DNA of 64,000 nt from Nemania diffusa (Eukaryota > Ascomycota > Sordariomycetes > Xylariales > Xylariaceae): NCBI GenBank assembly GCA_038501195.1, contig JBBPUQ010000011.1, positions 1,240,001-1,304,000 on the forward strand. Direction: 5' to 3'. The position numbers and the translations under genes were made by a program. Numbering within the stretch: position 1 is the first letter of the stretch; the number at the start of each line of letters is the position of its first letter. The notes beneath the pieces were generated by a model. That model saw nothing but the letters and a program-made list of their open reading frames with translations. It did not search any database and was not told where the DNA came from. Positions 21,830 through 33,256 of this stretch are shown piece by piece.

Positions 21830-23888
21830 CTTGCCCCAGAAGTTGCAATCTTTTCAATAATCATACTTTCTACCCTCGTGTATAAACCGAAATCCATGCA
21901 ATAAACGACATTTCCCTTCTTGTCCCCCCTTTTTGTTAAAATGCAGAGTGCTCGGTTGACCGGCTTTTTTTTTTTGTTTTACCTACAAGCTGCATATGAT
22001 GATACCCGGAGTTTGAGTTTCGGGGGCTAGCTAGACTAGCCCTGCCTTTAGTAGCCATGTAAACTATAATCTATGGAAGGATTTGATAGTCCCCTTATAA
22101 AGTGTTTCAGCTTGGGATAATCAGTACGTCTAAGGACGAGTATTGTGGTAGGGCAACGAACTGCACAGGTGCATAGCAAAAGGCTGGTCGGACGGCATCA
22201 TCTTGTGCTACTACCCTAGTACTCACCGAATATGGATCTAATATATTATCAATGACCTTTTATTTACCTTTTCCCAGCGTGTCAACGCCGTTTCTACAAC
22301 CCCTATTTACCCACGCCCCCACAGCCGACTGCTTTAAGGTCTATCCTTATGCTAGGTATACCAGACTACTCGTGGGTAGTCAGAACGGGCCGCACCGTTT
22401 CCTTCCCGCCACCGTTTGCCTATTTTTCGTTTATACCACGGCGGCCTTGCTGATACCGTTACTCTCGAGTCTAGGGCGTGCGGGGCAGACAAGTTACAAC
22501 GCCGACAAGTCGGTACTGCGTACAAGGGAGACGAGTGACTTCGCAGTCCAGTTGCAGCGTTAAGATCTACTTACCCCAATTCTATTCTGACCAGGTGCTG
22601 AGGCTGCTGCTGGGTTCCTCATGCCATCACCCGTTTTCGTCGAATTTTCCTCCTCCACATTATACCACTTACCCAGTTTTCTTTGTTTTTTTTCTTCTAG
22701 ATGGGCATGCTTAGCAGCTTCATGTTATTGCATACAGATAATACAGGCCCACACCGATCCTAGGGCGAGTGGACCAATTCCTCTCGCTGTGCGTATACTC
22801 TAGATGCCTCTACGCTTTCCCCTTCGTCCAGTTACGAAATGTCCAATTGAGATGTCGTGATAGAGCGAACTTCACTCCACCCGTCTGCTCCCCCCGGCCG
22901 CCGTGGAACCGGCGAACGTATCGTGTCAATCGACGCGCATGCCCCGATGCAGCCGCAGGGAACTCACTTACCCATCAGCACTTTCATTCAACAGAGGTTT
23001 GGGGGGCTGACTCCTTTTGTGGCTCTCTCCACGCACTATCAAGGAGGGTCGGATCTGATCACGATAGGCTACGAGGGGTAGCATTTTGCTTCGCGCTTCC
23101 TATAATGCACTACTGTGGAAAAGCATGCAGGTATCCTGTGGAGAGTCAGACGGCGTTCTTCATCTAGGTAGTCTATGTGAATTACATGGCAACATGATCC
23201 CATCTAATGCACGCTGGACAACCTACATTCACTTGTTCATTCATCCTGGCGACTATACGGCTTCCCGACTAGTCGCTAGGTACATACTCAGTAAGTGGGT
23301 AGGGCCTATCTAGCACACCCCCTTCAAGGCATGGCTGACAGTTTACATCGGTATGAGGAGGAGGCAAGTGTATGCGCACGGAAAGCGTTGCGCATGAGAA
23401 GGAATCGTCTCATGGCCAGTGGCGCCCCGTCCACCCAATGCCGCACAAGGGATCCGCCACGAAGGGAAGACCGAACCGGTGAGGATGGCAGAACCGACGA
23501 AGAACAGGTATACCCCATGCACAGTTGCGCCGCGTAGGTAGCGCGCACGCAGGTGAGACGGAGGACCTTGAAATGAACCCCAAGTTTAACCAGACCAGTC
23601 CAGCCCAGCTGCGCGATAGCGACGAGACAACTGCTACTCCAAACAAGGCTTGCGGGAGTATGTACGCGCGTGTGTGTGTATGGGTATGTGAGAGGACTGT
23701 ATAGTCCGGCTACCTGACGTATACTACTTACCTACGCAGTATGTCGACTATCTACAGGGTAGGAAGACAAGAACTGGGGTAAACAACTGCTCTCTCCAAT
23801 CCGACCCGCCGGCCTGGGTCGCTCTGACGGCGATGCGACAGGCAGACGACAGGGAAGCGAAGGGAACGAGGGCTAAAAAAATTACTCC

Positions 23889-23956
23889 GCTGCTTGTTGT
23901 GCTGCTTGTGCTTGTGCTGCTTGTGCTTGTGCTGCTGCTGCTGCTGCTACTGCTGC
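23889..23956. repeat. GCTTGT / CTG compound microsatellite
   Basis: About 68 bases of alternating GCTTGT and GCTG units ending in CTG triplets. It is not inside a supportable gene. Confidence 0.85.
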
Positions 23957-25629
23957 AAGGTACCCCGACGGCACCGTCCGAGGACTATTTTGATTTTTGA
24001 CTCGTTCCAGTCACTCTTTTTTTATTTCGATGAAAATGCAATTATGGTCTGGTTGGTTAGCCTTGTCTAGTGTCACGCAGTTGTAGCTCGGTAGGTTCCT
24101 GTTTCTGGGCTAATATCAGGGATCCCCATGATAACTTCGTCCGCCCAGATCACCGGGAAACGTGGGGTAAGTTAGCTGATCTACTCTATGTAGTAGTCTA
24201 CATAGGAGCCTACTAGCCTGCCTCTACGATACTGCCTACGAATAGGTAAGTATCGAGTACGTACTTGAAAGTGCAGAAATACAAAACAGAAGGGTGCATA
24301 GGCAGGTAGGTAGCTTGATCCTGTCAGACGGGACACTCGCTTATGCAGAATATATGATCCCATTGCTCCTCCAATCCTCTGTTCTTATTTTACCTTACCT
24401 ACCTACTTACCTACTAATGTATCTGTTCATATCCACATATGCATATACATCCACACATACTCGCAGCCTTCATGAATTTTACCCAACATCCGGGTCAGCA
24501 AAATAAACAAAACAAGTATACCTCGCCAATGGATGGGTGGGTAAATAGATAACATATTCTGTAGGTAGCCTGCTTGAGTCTAGATAGAGGAAAAAGCACC
24601 GAACCAAACCCCGTCTCGGACCGGGCCATCTGGCGGTTGGTGGTTCGTGATGTGATTGTCTCAAAGGGTCACGCGCAAAAGTCCCACGCCACACACCCCC
24701 CTAGCTTTTATCCAACTTTGCTTCGCTCACACCCACATATAAGCTATAGCTAAGCTGTGGATGTATGTATACACATGGTGGCTGACTGGGATGCTCATGT
24801 GGGATGTGAGTCAGGCAGGCAAGTTTTGAGGTCTGTCAGTCAGTCAGCAGCCCGGCGGACGAAACGGATGATACTCTGTAGGACGCTTCAGACGCCCTAC
24901 CCTACCTACTCCAGCCCAGCCTACCGAACCAGATACCTACTGTACGCATGCACTGCTACTATGGCAGTTACATTGGCGTGTGTAGATGTAGGCTCGTTTA
25001 CTTGTTTCTAGTCTCACTACATACTTACATATACCGTCTCCATACCTTTCCTCCATACCTACCATACCACCTATATCACCACATGCTTGTCTTATCATCC
25101 TGATGCGGCTGCCTACACAACCTGCATGATAGTGCAATATCTTTCCTCTACCTAGTCTACTCTGTACTGAGTATACTCCTTTCAATGCTCTACCTGACGC
25201 GTACCTACGACAAACGTCTCGAAATGTCGGTGAAGCCTTATTGTCACAGAAGACGACTACTTACTTATTCTCCTACTCGCTTACACCACTTACATACATG
25301 CCCAGACTCTATGTGTCTTCTCTGGCGTGGGGCGTGAGGCTGGCAGGGTGTACGTACCACAAATATAGAAACAAACTCCCGGGTAAGGCTGTAGAAGGGA
25401 ACATATACATAGATATGACGTCTACGCGTAGGTCCTACAGAGGCCGTCGGTAGACGGGGAGCTGCGTGTTACGCGTCTCGCAAAGCCTCTACAGATTGGG
25501 GGCACAGGACTTTCCTCCCTCCCTTCCCTTCTTTTGTCTTGCGACTCCTTCGAACTCCCGCCGCTGAGTAGGCTGCGGTCGTCGGTGCTGTCTATCTATC
25601 CGATCATCCGTCCATCGATCGATTGATTT

Positions 25630-25650
25630 ATAGATAGATAGATAGATAGG
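25630..25650. repeat. GATA tetranucleotide microsatellite
   Basis: About five TAGA/GATA units, preceded by ATCGATCGATTGATT-type sequence. No associated gene. Confidence 0.8.
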
Positions 25651-27923
25651 GGTTCCAGTTAGGGACCTGTTTCTTTTCCCTCTCTGCGGCCGGGTGTGTG
25701 CTGTAAACCCCGAATCCCGCTCTGACCAGATTCTGAAACTCGCCCTTCCACCCCGTGTCGCGCGCTCGCGCTCGCTCGGTCTGGAACGTGTTCATCGACG
25801 GCTCGTGTTTTCACCGACGCACGGGGCCTTCATCTCATCTTCTCCTTCGCAGATTTGCCCCCGTTGCCTTGTTCCTGCCCGGTCTTGCCCATAGACATGG
25901 ATGAAAGAGCGGTGTCGCGGTTATTGATGCGAGAGGGAAGCGGTACTGCGGCATTTGGAGTGGAGTGCTAACGTGGATAGATGACTGCTTTTCGCGCCTC
26001 GGCGATGCAGAGATTATTATATACACTTTTTGTGTGTGAAGGGGCGTGCGGGAAGATAGTCTCAGAGGCCCTCCTTTTATGGAGGGTCGATTCAAAACTC
26101 CTGTGTCACCAGCGGACGCCGTTTTTTACGTTATTCCCTTGCTGACTTATACATGTGTAGGCTTCGGGTAGGGCTGGGTAGCTGCAGCTCTCCTGTGTAC
26201 TATTCTAAGGATGTAGGCTCTGCCGTGCTGCCTTCATAGTTCACATGTATATCTATACATACGACCTGTTTTGGCCACTAATTAATAGGCAGACACTACT
26301 GGCGGTTGTCTTGGGGCTTGGGGGTTACGCGGACTTATTGCCTCTCTCTATTTTTCCTGTCGCGGGGGCCAGGAATATGACATATTCGGTAGACATGTCG
26401 TAACACGGTAAACAAGTATACAGTAGGCTTTGTAATCAAGTTTCACTTTATGTTGTGTTATGAGTTATCAATAGCTTCTTCTACTCTCTAGGAATATCGT
26501 TTCTAGCATAACAATATCATAAAACAGCATGCGTACATGCTGGTGCCTTCGTTTAATTTGCCACTTAGCCTGCCTCGAGTCACATAAAAATCTACAAGTA
26601 GCATGCGAGAGAATCAAAAGGGTAGCAATACTACTACTCCTGACACGCCCCTTTCCGACATGTTTAGGTATATCTTGTCTCTTCGCCATTGGCTCTCATC
26701 TAGGTAGCCACGTTAGAACGCCAGATTGCCTCACTCTCGTTCTCGCTCGTGTGTAGCATCCTTCGGTTCAAGAGATGCTATATAGCCACCCTACTACTGC
26801 GAAGCTTCGGCGTTAGGATGAAACAGAGCACACAACTTACCAGAGAAGTGAGTTGTCGAAATATATATCTCTTTGACCGACTTTTCGGTGTGGAAATGAG
26901 TGAGAATACCACGGCGATCCTTCTGTATGAAACCCCTGGGGTAAAGGATACAGCAGATACGTAGTGAGGATGAGTCGGTATAGTCCTTTAGAGCCGGGAG
27001 CTCCGGCACATGTTTTCTCTCTCTTTTATTGTGTCTGTTCTACAGCTCGTGCCAGTCATATGAGCACCAATAAAATATTGATTGTATTCTGACTTTTGAG
27101 CCAGAGTCTAGCTTACAACGTAATAGGAGGAACATTCTCACTCTTCGAGTAGTTGATTAAGATAGGGGCCAGTCCTAGTATAGGATGTCGTTATTGTGTA
27201 TATGGGCGACCTTGTTAAGCGTTGATATGCTTTAATTTTGAAAAGCATGCTGCAAAGTCTTGTTTGAGTAGACCACATAAGAGTAGACGTAGATAAGAAA
27301 GAGATAGCGGCACTACGAAAGAGAAACAATTCTCCAGGCTGTTGACAGCAGTTGTACCATAACGCTTCCTGCGTTAGGTGGCGTATCATATCAAGCGTAA
27401 AGTAGGTTTCATGACTTCGCGGTACTAATAATATCCATCACCTCAGCGAATGAGTAAGTAGTTTCTCTACGAATATTAAGTGTTATCGTATACTCGCTCA
27501 TTGAATTATGTGTGCACGTGGAAGATCGGAGAATAAGAATGGGACAAATACAAGTTTTTTTCAGGCTACTGATTGCGCACACCTTTGCCCCGAGATGTTG
27601 TAGCCGAGTTTTCTGTAAACCTCGACCTGGGTGGTGACTAACTTTCTGAAATCCCTATTAGGTCTAATACTCGAAATTGGGGGGAATCCGAGCTTCGTTG
27701 CGTTGATACCGACACGCGCACCAAGGCGATCTTCTCAAAGAACCAGTTGTGCTTAGAACCTTTTGTATTTTGGGGTAACCACGAATATTTATTTCGTTTC
27801 GCGGAAGTTGCATGCCAGAAACCTAGACCCTATGCTTACGTACCGCCTTGACACCTGGAGTTAAAGCAGCTAAATCCCCAACCGACCAGCCATCATATCG
27901 TCACATCACTCGCCTTTGTGTGT

Positions 27924-28935
27924 CTAAGACGAGGTGATGGCCTTCCTGATGCGAGCACCTCGTTGTCTCGAGGTAAGGTGAGCAACGTCACGGGAAACCG
28001 GCTCCGACTTCTGAACAACCTCCTCGCCCTCAGTAAGAATGAGCTCGATGTGGCAGGGGTTAGACATGTAGGGGTTGATCTGTAGTAGAAGATGATTAGA
28101 GCTGTGTTTAATAGATAGTCTCGGCTATAGCGTAGCTGCCGAGAGGTAGATCGGTCGGGACCTACACGACCGTGGGCACGGTATGTGCGTCTTCGCTGCT
28201 TAGGGGCCTGGTTGACCTGAATGTGCTTGACGATGAGGTTGCTGGTGTCGAGGCCCTTCGCATCGGCGTTGGACTCGGCATTCTTCAGGAGACCGAGCAG
28301 GAACTCGGCAGACTTTACGGGCCAGCGAGCGCGAGAAACACCGAATTGTTTTCCTGTTAAACCAATGCCGTCAGCATTTTGATTCTCATGTTTCAAATCC
28401 GGGTGCCAATTCGTAGGAGCGGCCCTTCGCATTGCCCAATAAACTTCTATCTCTTCCCAAGTGCTGCCAGCTCCTAATCGAAATGTGACCCTCCAAACGT
28501 GAAAACATCTTGATCGTACCTTGAGCAGTTCGGCCGGTACTGCCAGCATATCGTCGCATGGGGACAGCCTCAACCTTCTCCTGGACGTTCTCGAGGAACT
28601 TTACGGCGCGGACCAACTTCCAGCCATTGATGGCCTGGGCGGTCTCGCGGGTGTTCTTGAAGGAAACTCGGAGGTAAGAACCGCGGGCGCGAGCCGACTT
28701 CGCGGACTCGATCTCGGTGGCAGCGTATCGAACCTGGAAAACAAGAAAAACGGTCGTCAGCCCATCGTCCAGACCAATTTTCAATATCCCCTCCCAAACA
28801 TGATATTTCCGGGGTACATCGAACGAAGAAGCTCTATGTCGAAAAAGAGTGGGAAAGCGGTTGAACGGTGCATTAGAAGTTTCGCATGCGACGAGAGCGA
28901 ATTCTGCGATCTAGGATTCGGGTTTCACGTACCAT
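27924..28935 (-). CDS. RPL17: 60S ribosomal protein uL22 (RPL17), four exons, 186 residues
   Basis: Large-subunit ribosomal protein lining the exit tunnel. Exons on the minus strand: 28935-28933 (the ATG alone), 28733-28520, 28353-28166 and 28079-27924. Introns are 199, 166 and 86 nt, all GT-AG, phases 0, 1 and 0. The spliced protein begins [20 protein letters not shown] and continues [89 protein letters not shown] and ends RIRKAITSS, a full-length uL22. Exon 1 coding only the start codon is common in fungal ribosomal protein genes. It is transcribed divergently from NOP1 across about 500 bases. The long open frame on the opposite strand is a shadow. Confidence 0.97.
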
Positions 28936-29437
28936 CTTGGCTGCTGTGCTGTAGGTGGTTAGTTGAGATGGAGTCGGTGTCGTTGGTGGTTGAAATGTTT
29001 GGCGAGATTGATAGATGTAAAATTGGTTTCGATCAAAAATTGTGCCCTCACTAAGCCCTCGTTACGTGCCTATCTCTCCAGGCTATGGATTCGATGATTG
29101 GAGGGAAGGGACGGAAATGCGGGGCTCAAGAAGAGCACCCAGTTCTTATCAGTGCATCTGAGTGCCCTTGCGACCAAGCTCCCCTCGAGTGCTTGTACCT
29201 ACGTACCTTACCTTCTACGGCTCCACCGGCATATCTTCGGTGGCTCCAGAGTAAAAAAAAAGCTCGGATCACGTTGAACTTGGAAAGCTCCATCTCCCTA
29301 TCGATACGGATAGCTCGACCTTAGAAAATTTATTTCGAGGAATAGCTTCGTACTTTTGTCGCAAGCTCTCTCATCCGACAAACTAGTCCTCGGCGCGCAA
29401 ACAACATACAATTACCACACAACAACATAACCTAACG
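28936..29437. promoter_or_regulatory. Divergent promoter region shared by RPL17 and NOP1
   Basis: About 502 bases separate the two start codons, with the genes pointing away from each other. It contains an A9 run near 29253-29261 and mixed-composition DNA. I cannot assign a specific factor site by eye. Head-to-head placement of two ribosome-biogenesis genes suggests shared regulation. Confidence 0.7.
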
Positions 29438-31645
29438 ATGTCCTTCTCACGAGGTGGAAGAGGCGCTCCCCGCGGTGGTGGTCGCGGTGGTTTCGGCGGC
29501 GGTTTCGGCGGAGGCCGTGGCAGAGGAGGCGGTGATCGCGGTGGCAGAGGTGGCGGTCGTGGAGGAGGCCGTGGAGGCTTCGGAGGTGATCGAGGTCGAG
29601 GCGGCGGTCGTGGTTTGTCATGCCCCAATTACCTTCCTGCCAATTGACTTCTAACGATTGCGATCAGGCCGTGGAGCTCCCCGAGGCGGCGGTTTCGGTG
29701 GTCGCGGAGGCAAGCCTGGTGGTGGTGCTGGAGCCAAAGTGGTTGTAGAACCGGTATGTGATTCCCTCCCTCTTCACGCGACTTTCCCCACTAGACTGTG
29801 AGAAAAAGGTGACTAACGCTACCGGAATAGCATCGTCAGTAAGTTCACGGCAATACTCGTCTTTGCCTCCCGCTGAAGATGGGTACTAACCTTTCTCTCA
29901 AGCGCCGGTATCTTCGTATCGCGTGGTAAGTAAAATAACCCGGCAACTAGGTCTTGTCATGAGACATGAACATGACCGACACCGTCTCGGATGCGCTCTA
30001 AAGATCACCTACTAATTCGATTGTATAGGCAAGGAAGATCGTAAGTAGCCTCTAGTCCTCCACCACTTCAGTCGGTTTAGCTAGACAAGGTGCTCAATAA
30101 GGAACTGTCTCGCTCGCTCGCGACCGCACATAACCAGGTCTCTTCTAGACCTTTCTAATGATCCAGTTCTGACTCTCAGCTTATAGATCTTCTTACGCGC
30201 TCTGTTGCCCCGGGTGTTGAAGTTGGTGAGTACTCTATGTTTTTCCGCTACTCTTCAGGTGACCTGCTTTGTTCATGACTAACCGGTTCACAGTAAGTGT
30301 CCTAAGCTCTAATGCCGAACGAAGTCGAAGCGCGCTGCCCTCGATATTCACCGAATGCGAGTCCTGGAAACTCGGAACTGCCTATTAACGCGACGGTGCG
30401 AACAGTATGGCGAGAAGCGAATCACCGTCGATGAAACAACTAAGGATGCCGAAGGTGCCTCCGTGAGCACCAAGATCGAATACAGAATCTGGGTATGCAT
30501 TTTGCTCTTTTCGCAGACACTAGCTCGTCAAGCTCGTGTGTTTTCGAGATACTGTCGAGCTCTTTTATCTGGTTGTACAGCAATACTAATTGATACCGGG
30601 CAGAACCCTTTCCGTTCGAAGTTAGCCGCAGCGGTTATCGGTGGTATTGATAACATCTTTATTGCTCCGGGAAAGAAAGTCCTATATCTAGGAGCCGCGT
30701 CCGGCACATCTGTATCACATGGTAAGTTATGCTATGAAGTCGCAACACGGTAATCCCGTGTCAAAAGCAGGTGCTAACTACAAATTCTTCAGTCGCCGAT
30801 ATTGTAGGACCAACTGGCAACGTCTATGCAGGCAAGAAAGCCGCCCTGGGTGCGAAATCAGCATCATAGCTAACAGCTACTAGTCGAGTTCAGCCATCGA
30901 TCCGGACGTGACCTTGTAAGTGATATCTATGTTTCTCCGTGGTTACTATCTCTAACTCTCTTACTAGACCACAATGGCCCAATCAAGGACCAACGTAATA
31001 CCGAGTACGATACCCAAAATTACTTTTACATTTCGAGCTTTTTGGACTTGACACTTTCACGAGCTTGAAAAGTGCTAGCAATTAGTGACTAACTCCTACG
31101 CGAACAGTCGTCGAAGACGCCCGTCATCCTCTGAAGTACCGTATGCTAGTGCCCATGGTAGATGCTATCTTCCTCGTAAGTTCCCTACTGATCCCGCTTT
31201 TTAAGATGGTGTTTGTCTAATACTACTTGCAGGATGTTGCCCAGCCTGATCAAGCTCGTATCGCCCTACTCAACGCATCATTATTCTTAAAGATTGGTGG
31301 AGGTATCGTTATCTCCATCAAGGCCAACTGTATAGATAGCACAGCTGCACCTGAGGCAGTCTTTGCAGCCGAGGTACAGAAACTGCGCGCGGGAGGTCTG
31401 AAACCACTTGAGCAACTGTAAGTTCTCCCAAACTCCTGCAATGAGAAACCATTTATACTAACAATTCGGTAACCAGGACTTTGGGTACGTACATATGTAT
31501 AAATCATAGAAGAGCAGAACTAACACATACTACTAGAACCGTACGAGCGTGACCACGCTGTTGGTGAGTGTTTTGTCTAATCTGGGCAGCTCGGAATCAA
31601 TGCTAACTTGATGCAGTTATCGGCAGATATGAAGGCCCGAAATAG
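29438..31645 (+). CDS. NOP1: Fibrillarin, rRNA 2'-O-methyltransferase, sixteen exons, 323 residues
   Basis: Nucleolar enzyme of box C/D snoRNPs; uses SAM to methylate rRNA 2'-hydroxyls. Hand-spliced exons: 29438-29612, 29668-29753, 29831-29838, 29903-29925, 30029-30040, 30187-30224, 30406-30492, 30604-30721, 30793-30831, 30884-30915, 30968-31004, 31108-31175, 31233-31417, 31477-31484, 31537-31563, 31617-31645. These sum to 972 coding bases. The N-terminus is a Gly/Arg-rich domain (about residues 5-80). Then follow [49 protein letters not shown], the SAM-binding [72 protein letters not shown] and [18 protein letters not shown]. Introns are 52-181 nt with CTAAC/CTAAT branch points. Intron 6 is a stwintron and intron 9 is GC-AG. 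Histidine at the start of exon 6 replaces the usual Leu/Ala after GKED. Confidence 0.95.
30225..30405 (+). other. Stwintron in NOP1 (nested intron pair, donor split after G1)
   Basis: Exon 6 ends in GAA GTT at 30224 and exon 7 starts TAT GGC at 30406, giving the conserved EVYGEKR. The inner intron is 30226-30293 (68 nt): donor GTGAGT, branch GACTAACC, acceptor CACAG. Removing it joins the G at 30225 to TAAGTG at 30294 and creates a perfect donor, GTAAGTG. The outer intron (113 nt) then runs to ATTAACG...GAACAG at 30405. A single intron from the visible GTGAGT donor to 30405 would leave one extra base and shift the frame. Retaining 30294-30405 as exon meets an in-frame stop. This fits the [D1,2] class of stwintrons described in filamentous fungi. 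Confidence 0.85.
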
Positions 31646-32128
31646 GCACTTGAAGCGTAATACTGTCATAGAATGTGTGATGGTCCTGTCTCACATTAGG
31701 TGGGTTTTCATCAGGCAACGGCGACTGGCGTTATGGAATGACTTGGGCTATGATTTTGTCAGGTTTTCTTAAGGAAAAGTCCGTGCCTTCATGTCTGATA
31801 CCACTCAGGCTCGGTCTGTCCCATGCAATACAATTATCTTCTCAACAGTGCACACTACGCTAAGCCCCACGTTGGTCCCTGATCTTGAGCAATGGGTAGA
31901 ATCTCGTCAAGTTTGTAACGCCTCTAATCATGTAAACGCCGGGAAACGAATGGGACATGTTGCTACATAATCTTTATAGCTCTACAATTTTTGCTACTGT
32001 TGGAATCCAACTTAGTCTGCGTCCTTGGGCATGTGCCATGAAGAGAATCTCGGTTTCGTTCTCGCCGTGAAATCCAAGGTTCGTCCAACACATTTAACTT
32101 ATTGATGCACAGGACTTCGAACTAGAGG
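31646..32128. other. Terminator region between convergent genes
   Basis: About 480 bases between the stops of NOP1 (+) and the basic low-complexity gene (-). It is AT-rich with no coding sequence I can support, and probably holds both 3' UTRs. Confidence 0.6.
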
Positions 32129-33256
32129 TCAACTTATTATCTGGGACGGCGATTCAGGCGGTGTTATCATCATCCTCGCCGACTGCAGCCCGAACGCATC
32201 ATGACCCCACGCACCATTCATGCTCCCGCCCGCCGAAAAGAACGCCGGGTTCACCGTCCCAGGCTTGAATCCCCACGGCGCCGCCGTCGACGACGCCCCC
32301 ATCCCCGTCCCGTCTTGCATAACATGCCCGCACCCGAAGCCATTGCCCGCGCCTGCAGAGCCGTGCTGCTGTCCCCATCCCAGCCCAAATGAAGCCGGAG
32401 TGCTCCCGACAACGGTAGGAGACGTACTCGTGCTCGTTCCTGCGCCGGCCGTCAGGATCAGCACGCGCACCACGGGCTCCGGCTGCCAGTCCATCTCGTC
32501 GCCCGAGCCGCGGCCGACGCCGACCTCGTCGCTCCAGCTGTCTAGGATCTCGGTCGCGCGCGAGACCGCCGAGGCGCACCAGTCGCGCAGCTTCAGGTTC
32601 GCGCGGCGCACGGCGCTGCACTCGGTGCAGAAGCGCGAGAGGCGCGCCGGGGGGGAGGAGGGGTGGTGGGGTGGTGGTGATGGTGGTGGTGATGATGATA
32701 GCGAGGTAGTTGGGGAGAGCGGCGGGTGAAGGGTGACGTTGCGACATTGTCTGTTGTTTCTTGTGGCGGTGTTAGTGTTGTTCGGCCGTGGGGTGACGGT
32801 GGGTTGGCCTTGATGCTGGTGGTGGGTGAAGCCTCGTCCGCTGTGGTGGTGATTATGACGGGGATTCTCATTCTCGTGCGGTTGTTGGTCGCGGTTGCGA
32901 TTGTGGGTTCGATTCCGCCGGTGTTGCTGTTGGAGTATCGACGCTTGTTCCTCTTGAAACGCCAGCCCGTCCAGGTCGTGCTCTTGGAAGGGGTTGTTGA
33001 TGAGAGGGCCGAATGGGTTGCGGTTCCTCGGCGGCCTGTCGCGCCTCTTCTGTCCATTGGTGTTCCTGTTGTTGCTACTGCCGTGTTTATCTCTCCGGCC
33101 ACGGCGCCGGCTAGATGAGGCAGGGCTGCTGTCGTGCTCGACGCCGCGCATTGGGAAGTCATCGTCACGATCTAGATTATTCCTCTGACTGCCGCTGTTA
33201 CTGTCGGTCCTGCGGTACGATCGGCCGCGACGGCCCTTTTTCCTTCCTCTTCCCAT
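32129..33256 (-). CDS. Low-complexity Arg/Asn/His-rich protein of unknown function
   Basis: Single-exon frame of 375 residues starting at ATG 33256-33254; unrecognised. The N-terminus is strongly basic (MGRGRKKGRRGRSYRR), followed by Arg/Asn/Gln/His-rich sequence to about residue 165, then a Ser/Pro run. A more ordered segment at about 205-247 (RFCTECSAVRRANLKLRDW, then SRATEILDSWSDEVG) has two closely spaced Cys and helical spacing. The rest is Gly/Ser/Thr-rich and ends in ARMMITPPESPSQ. The basic N-terminus suggests nucleic-acid binding or a nuclear/nucleolar signal, which is inference. The bias also creates long open frames on the other strand and in shifted frames, so the gene call depends on length and the ordered block. 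It converges on NOP1. Confidence 0.65.
   Translation of the reverse strand: MGRGRKKGRRGRSYRRTDSNSGSQRNNLDRDDDFPMRGVEHDSSPASSSRRRGRRDKHGSSNNRNTNGQKRRDRPPRNRNPFGPLINNPFQEHDLDGLAFQEEQASILQQQHRRNRTHNRNRDQQPHENENPRHNHHHSGRGFTHHQHQGQPTVTPRPNNTNTATRNNRQCRNVTLHPPLSPTTSLSSSPPPSPPPHHPSSPPARLSRFCTECSAVRRANLKLRDWCASAVSRATEILDSWSDEVGVGRGSGDEMDWQPEPVVRVLILTAGAGTSTSTSPTVVGSTPASFGLGWGQQHGSAGAGNGFGCGHVMQDGTGMGASSTAAPWGFKPGTVNPAFFSAGGSMNGAWGHDAFGLQSARMMITPPESPSQIIS

Larger units (their letters stand above)
21830..27923. other. About 6 kb without a supportable gene
   Basis: Starts with the 3' UTR of the coiled-coil gene (AATAAA-type signal near 21900, T-rich run near 21967). Beyond that I find only short open frames on both strands with no family resemblance or splice logic. 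Visible structure: a GCTTGT/CTG repeat at 23889-23956, a GATA tetranucleotide repeat at 25630-25650, and several CCTACCTA words (for example 24398-24416). The last part (about 27400-27923) is the 3' side of RPL17. Confidence 0.55.

Noticed and set aside
23889..23956. Polyglutamine/polyalanine coding repeat
   Set aside because: The triplets are interrupted and not part of any sustained open frame with coding character.
26250..26280. Dispersed 5S rRNA gene (ACATACGACC-like start)
   Set aside because: The sequence after the first bases does not follow a 5S rRNA.
28521..29054. 177-residue plus-strand open frame
   Set aside because: Antisense to RPL17 exon 2 and its first intron; the minus strand encodes a clear uL22 protein.
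29383..29654. Pro/Arg or Ala/Val-rich frames over NOP1 exon 1
   Set aside because: Products of the glycine-arginine repeat codons read in other frames.
30041..30186. NOP1 intron 5 (146 nt) as a second stwintron
   Set aside because: I found no inner GT...AG pair whose removal would build a good outer donor or acceptor; a simple intron explains it.
28080..31616. Box C/D snoRNA hidden in RPL17 or NOP1 introns
   Set aside because: CTGA-like D boxes occur but no matching RTGATGA C box with proper spacing was visible.
32199..33168. Several long alternative frames on both strands
   Set aside because: Shadows of the low-complexity gene 32129-33256; His/Thr/Ala-repeat translations typical of shifted frames.
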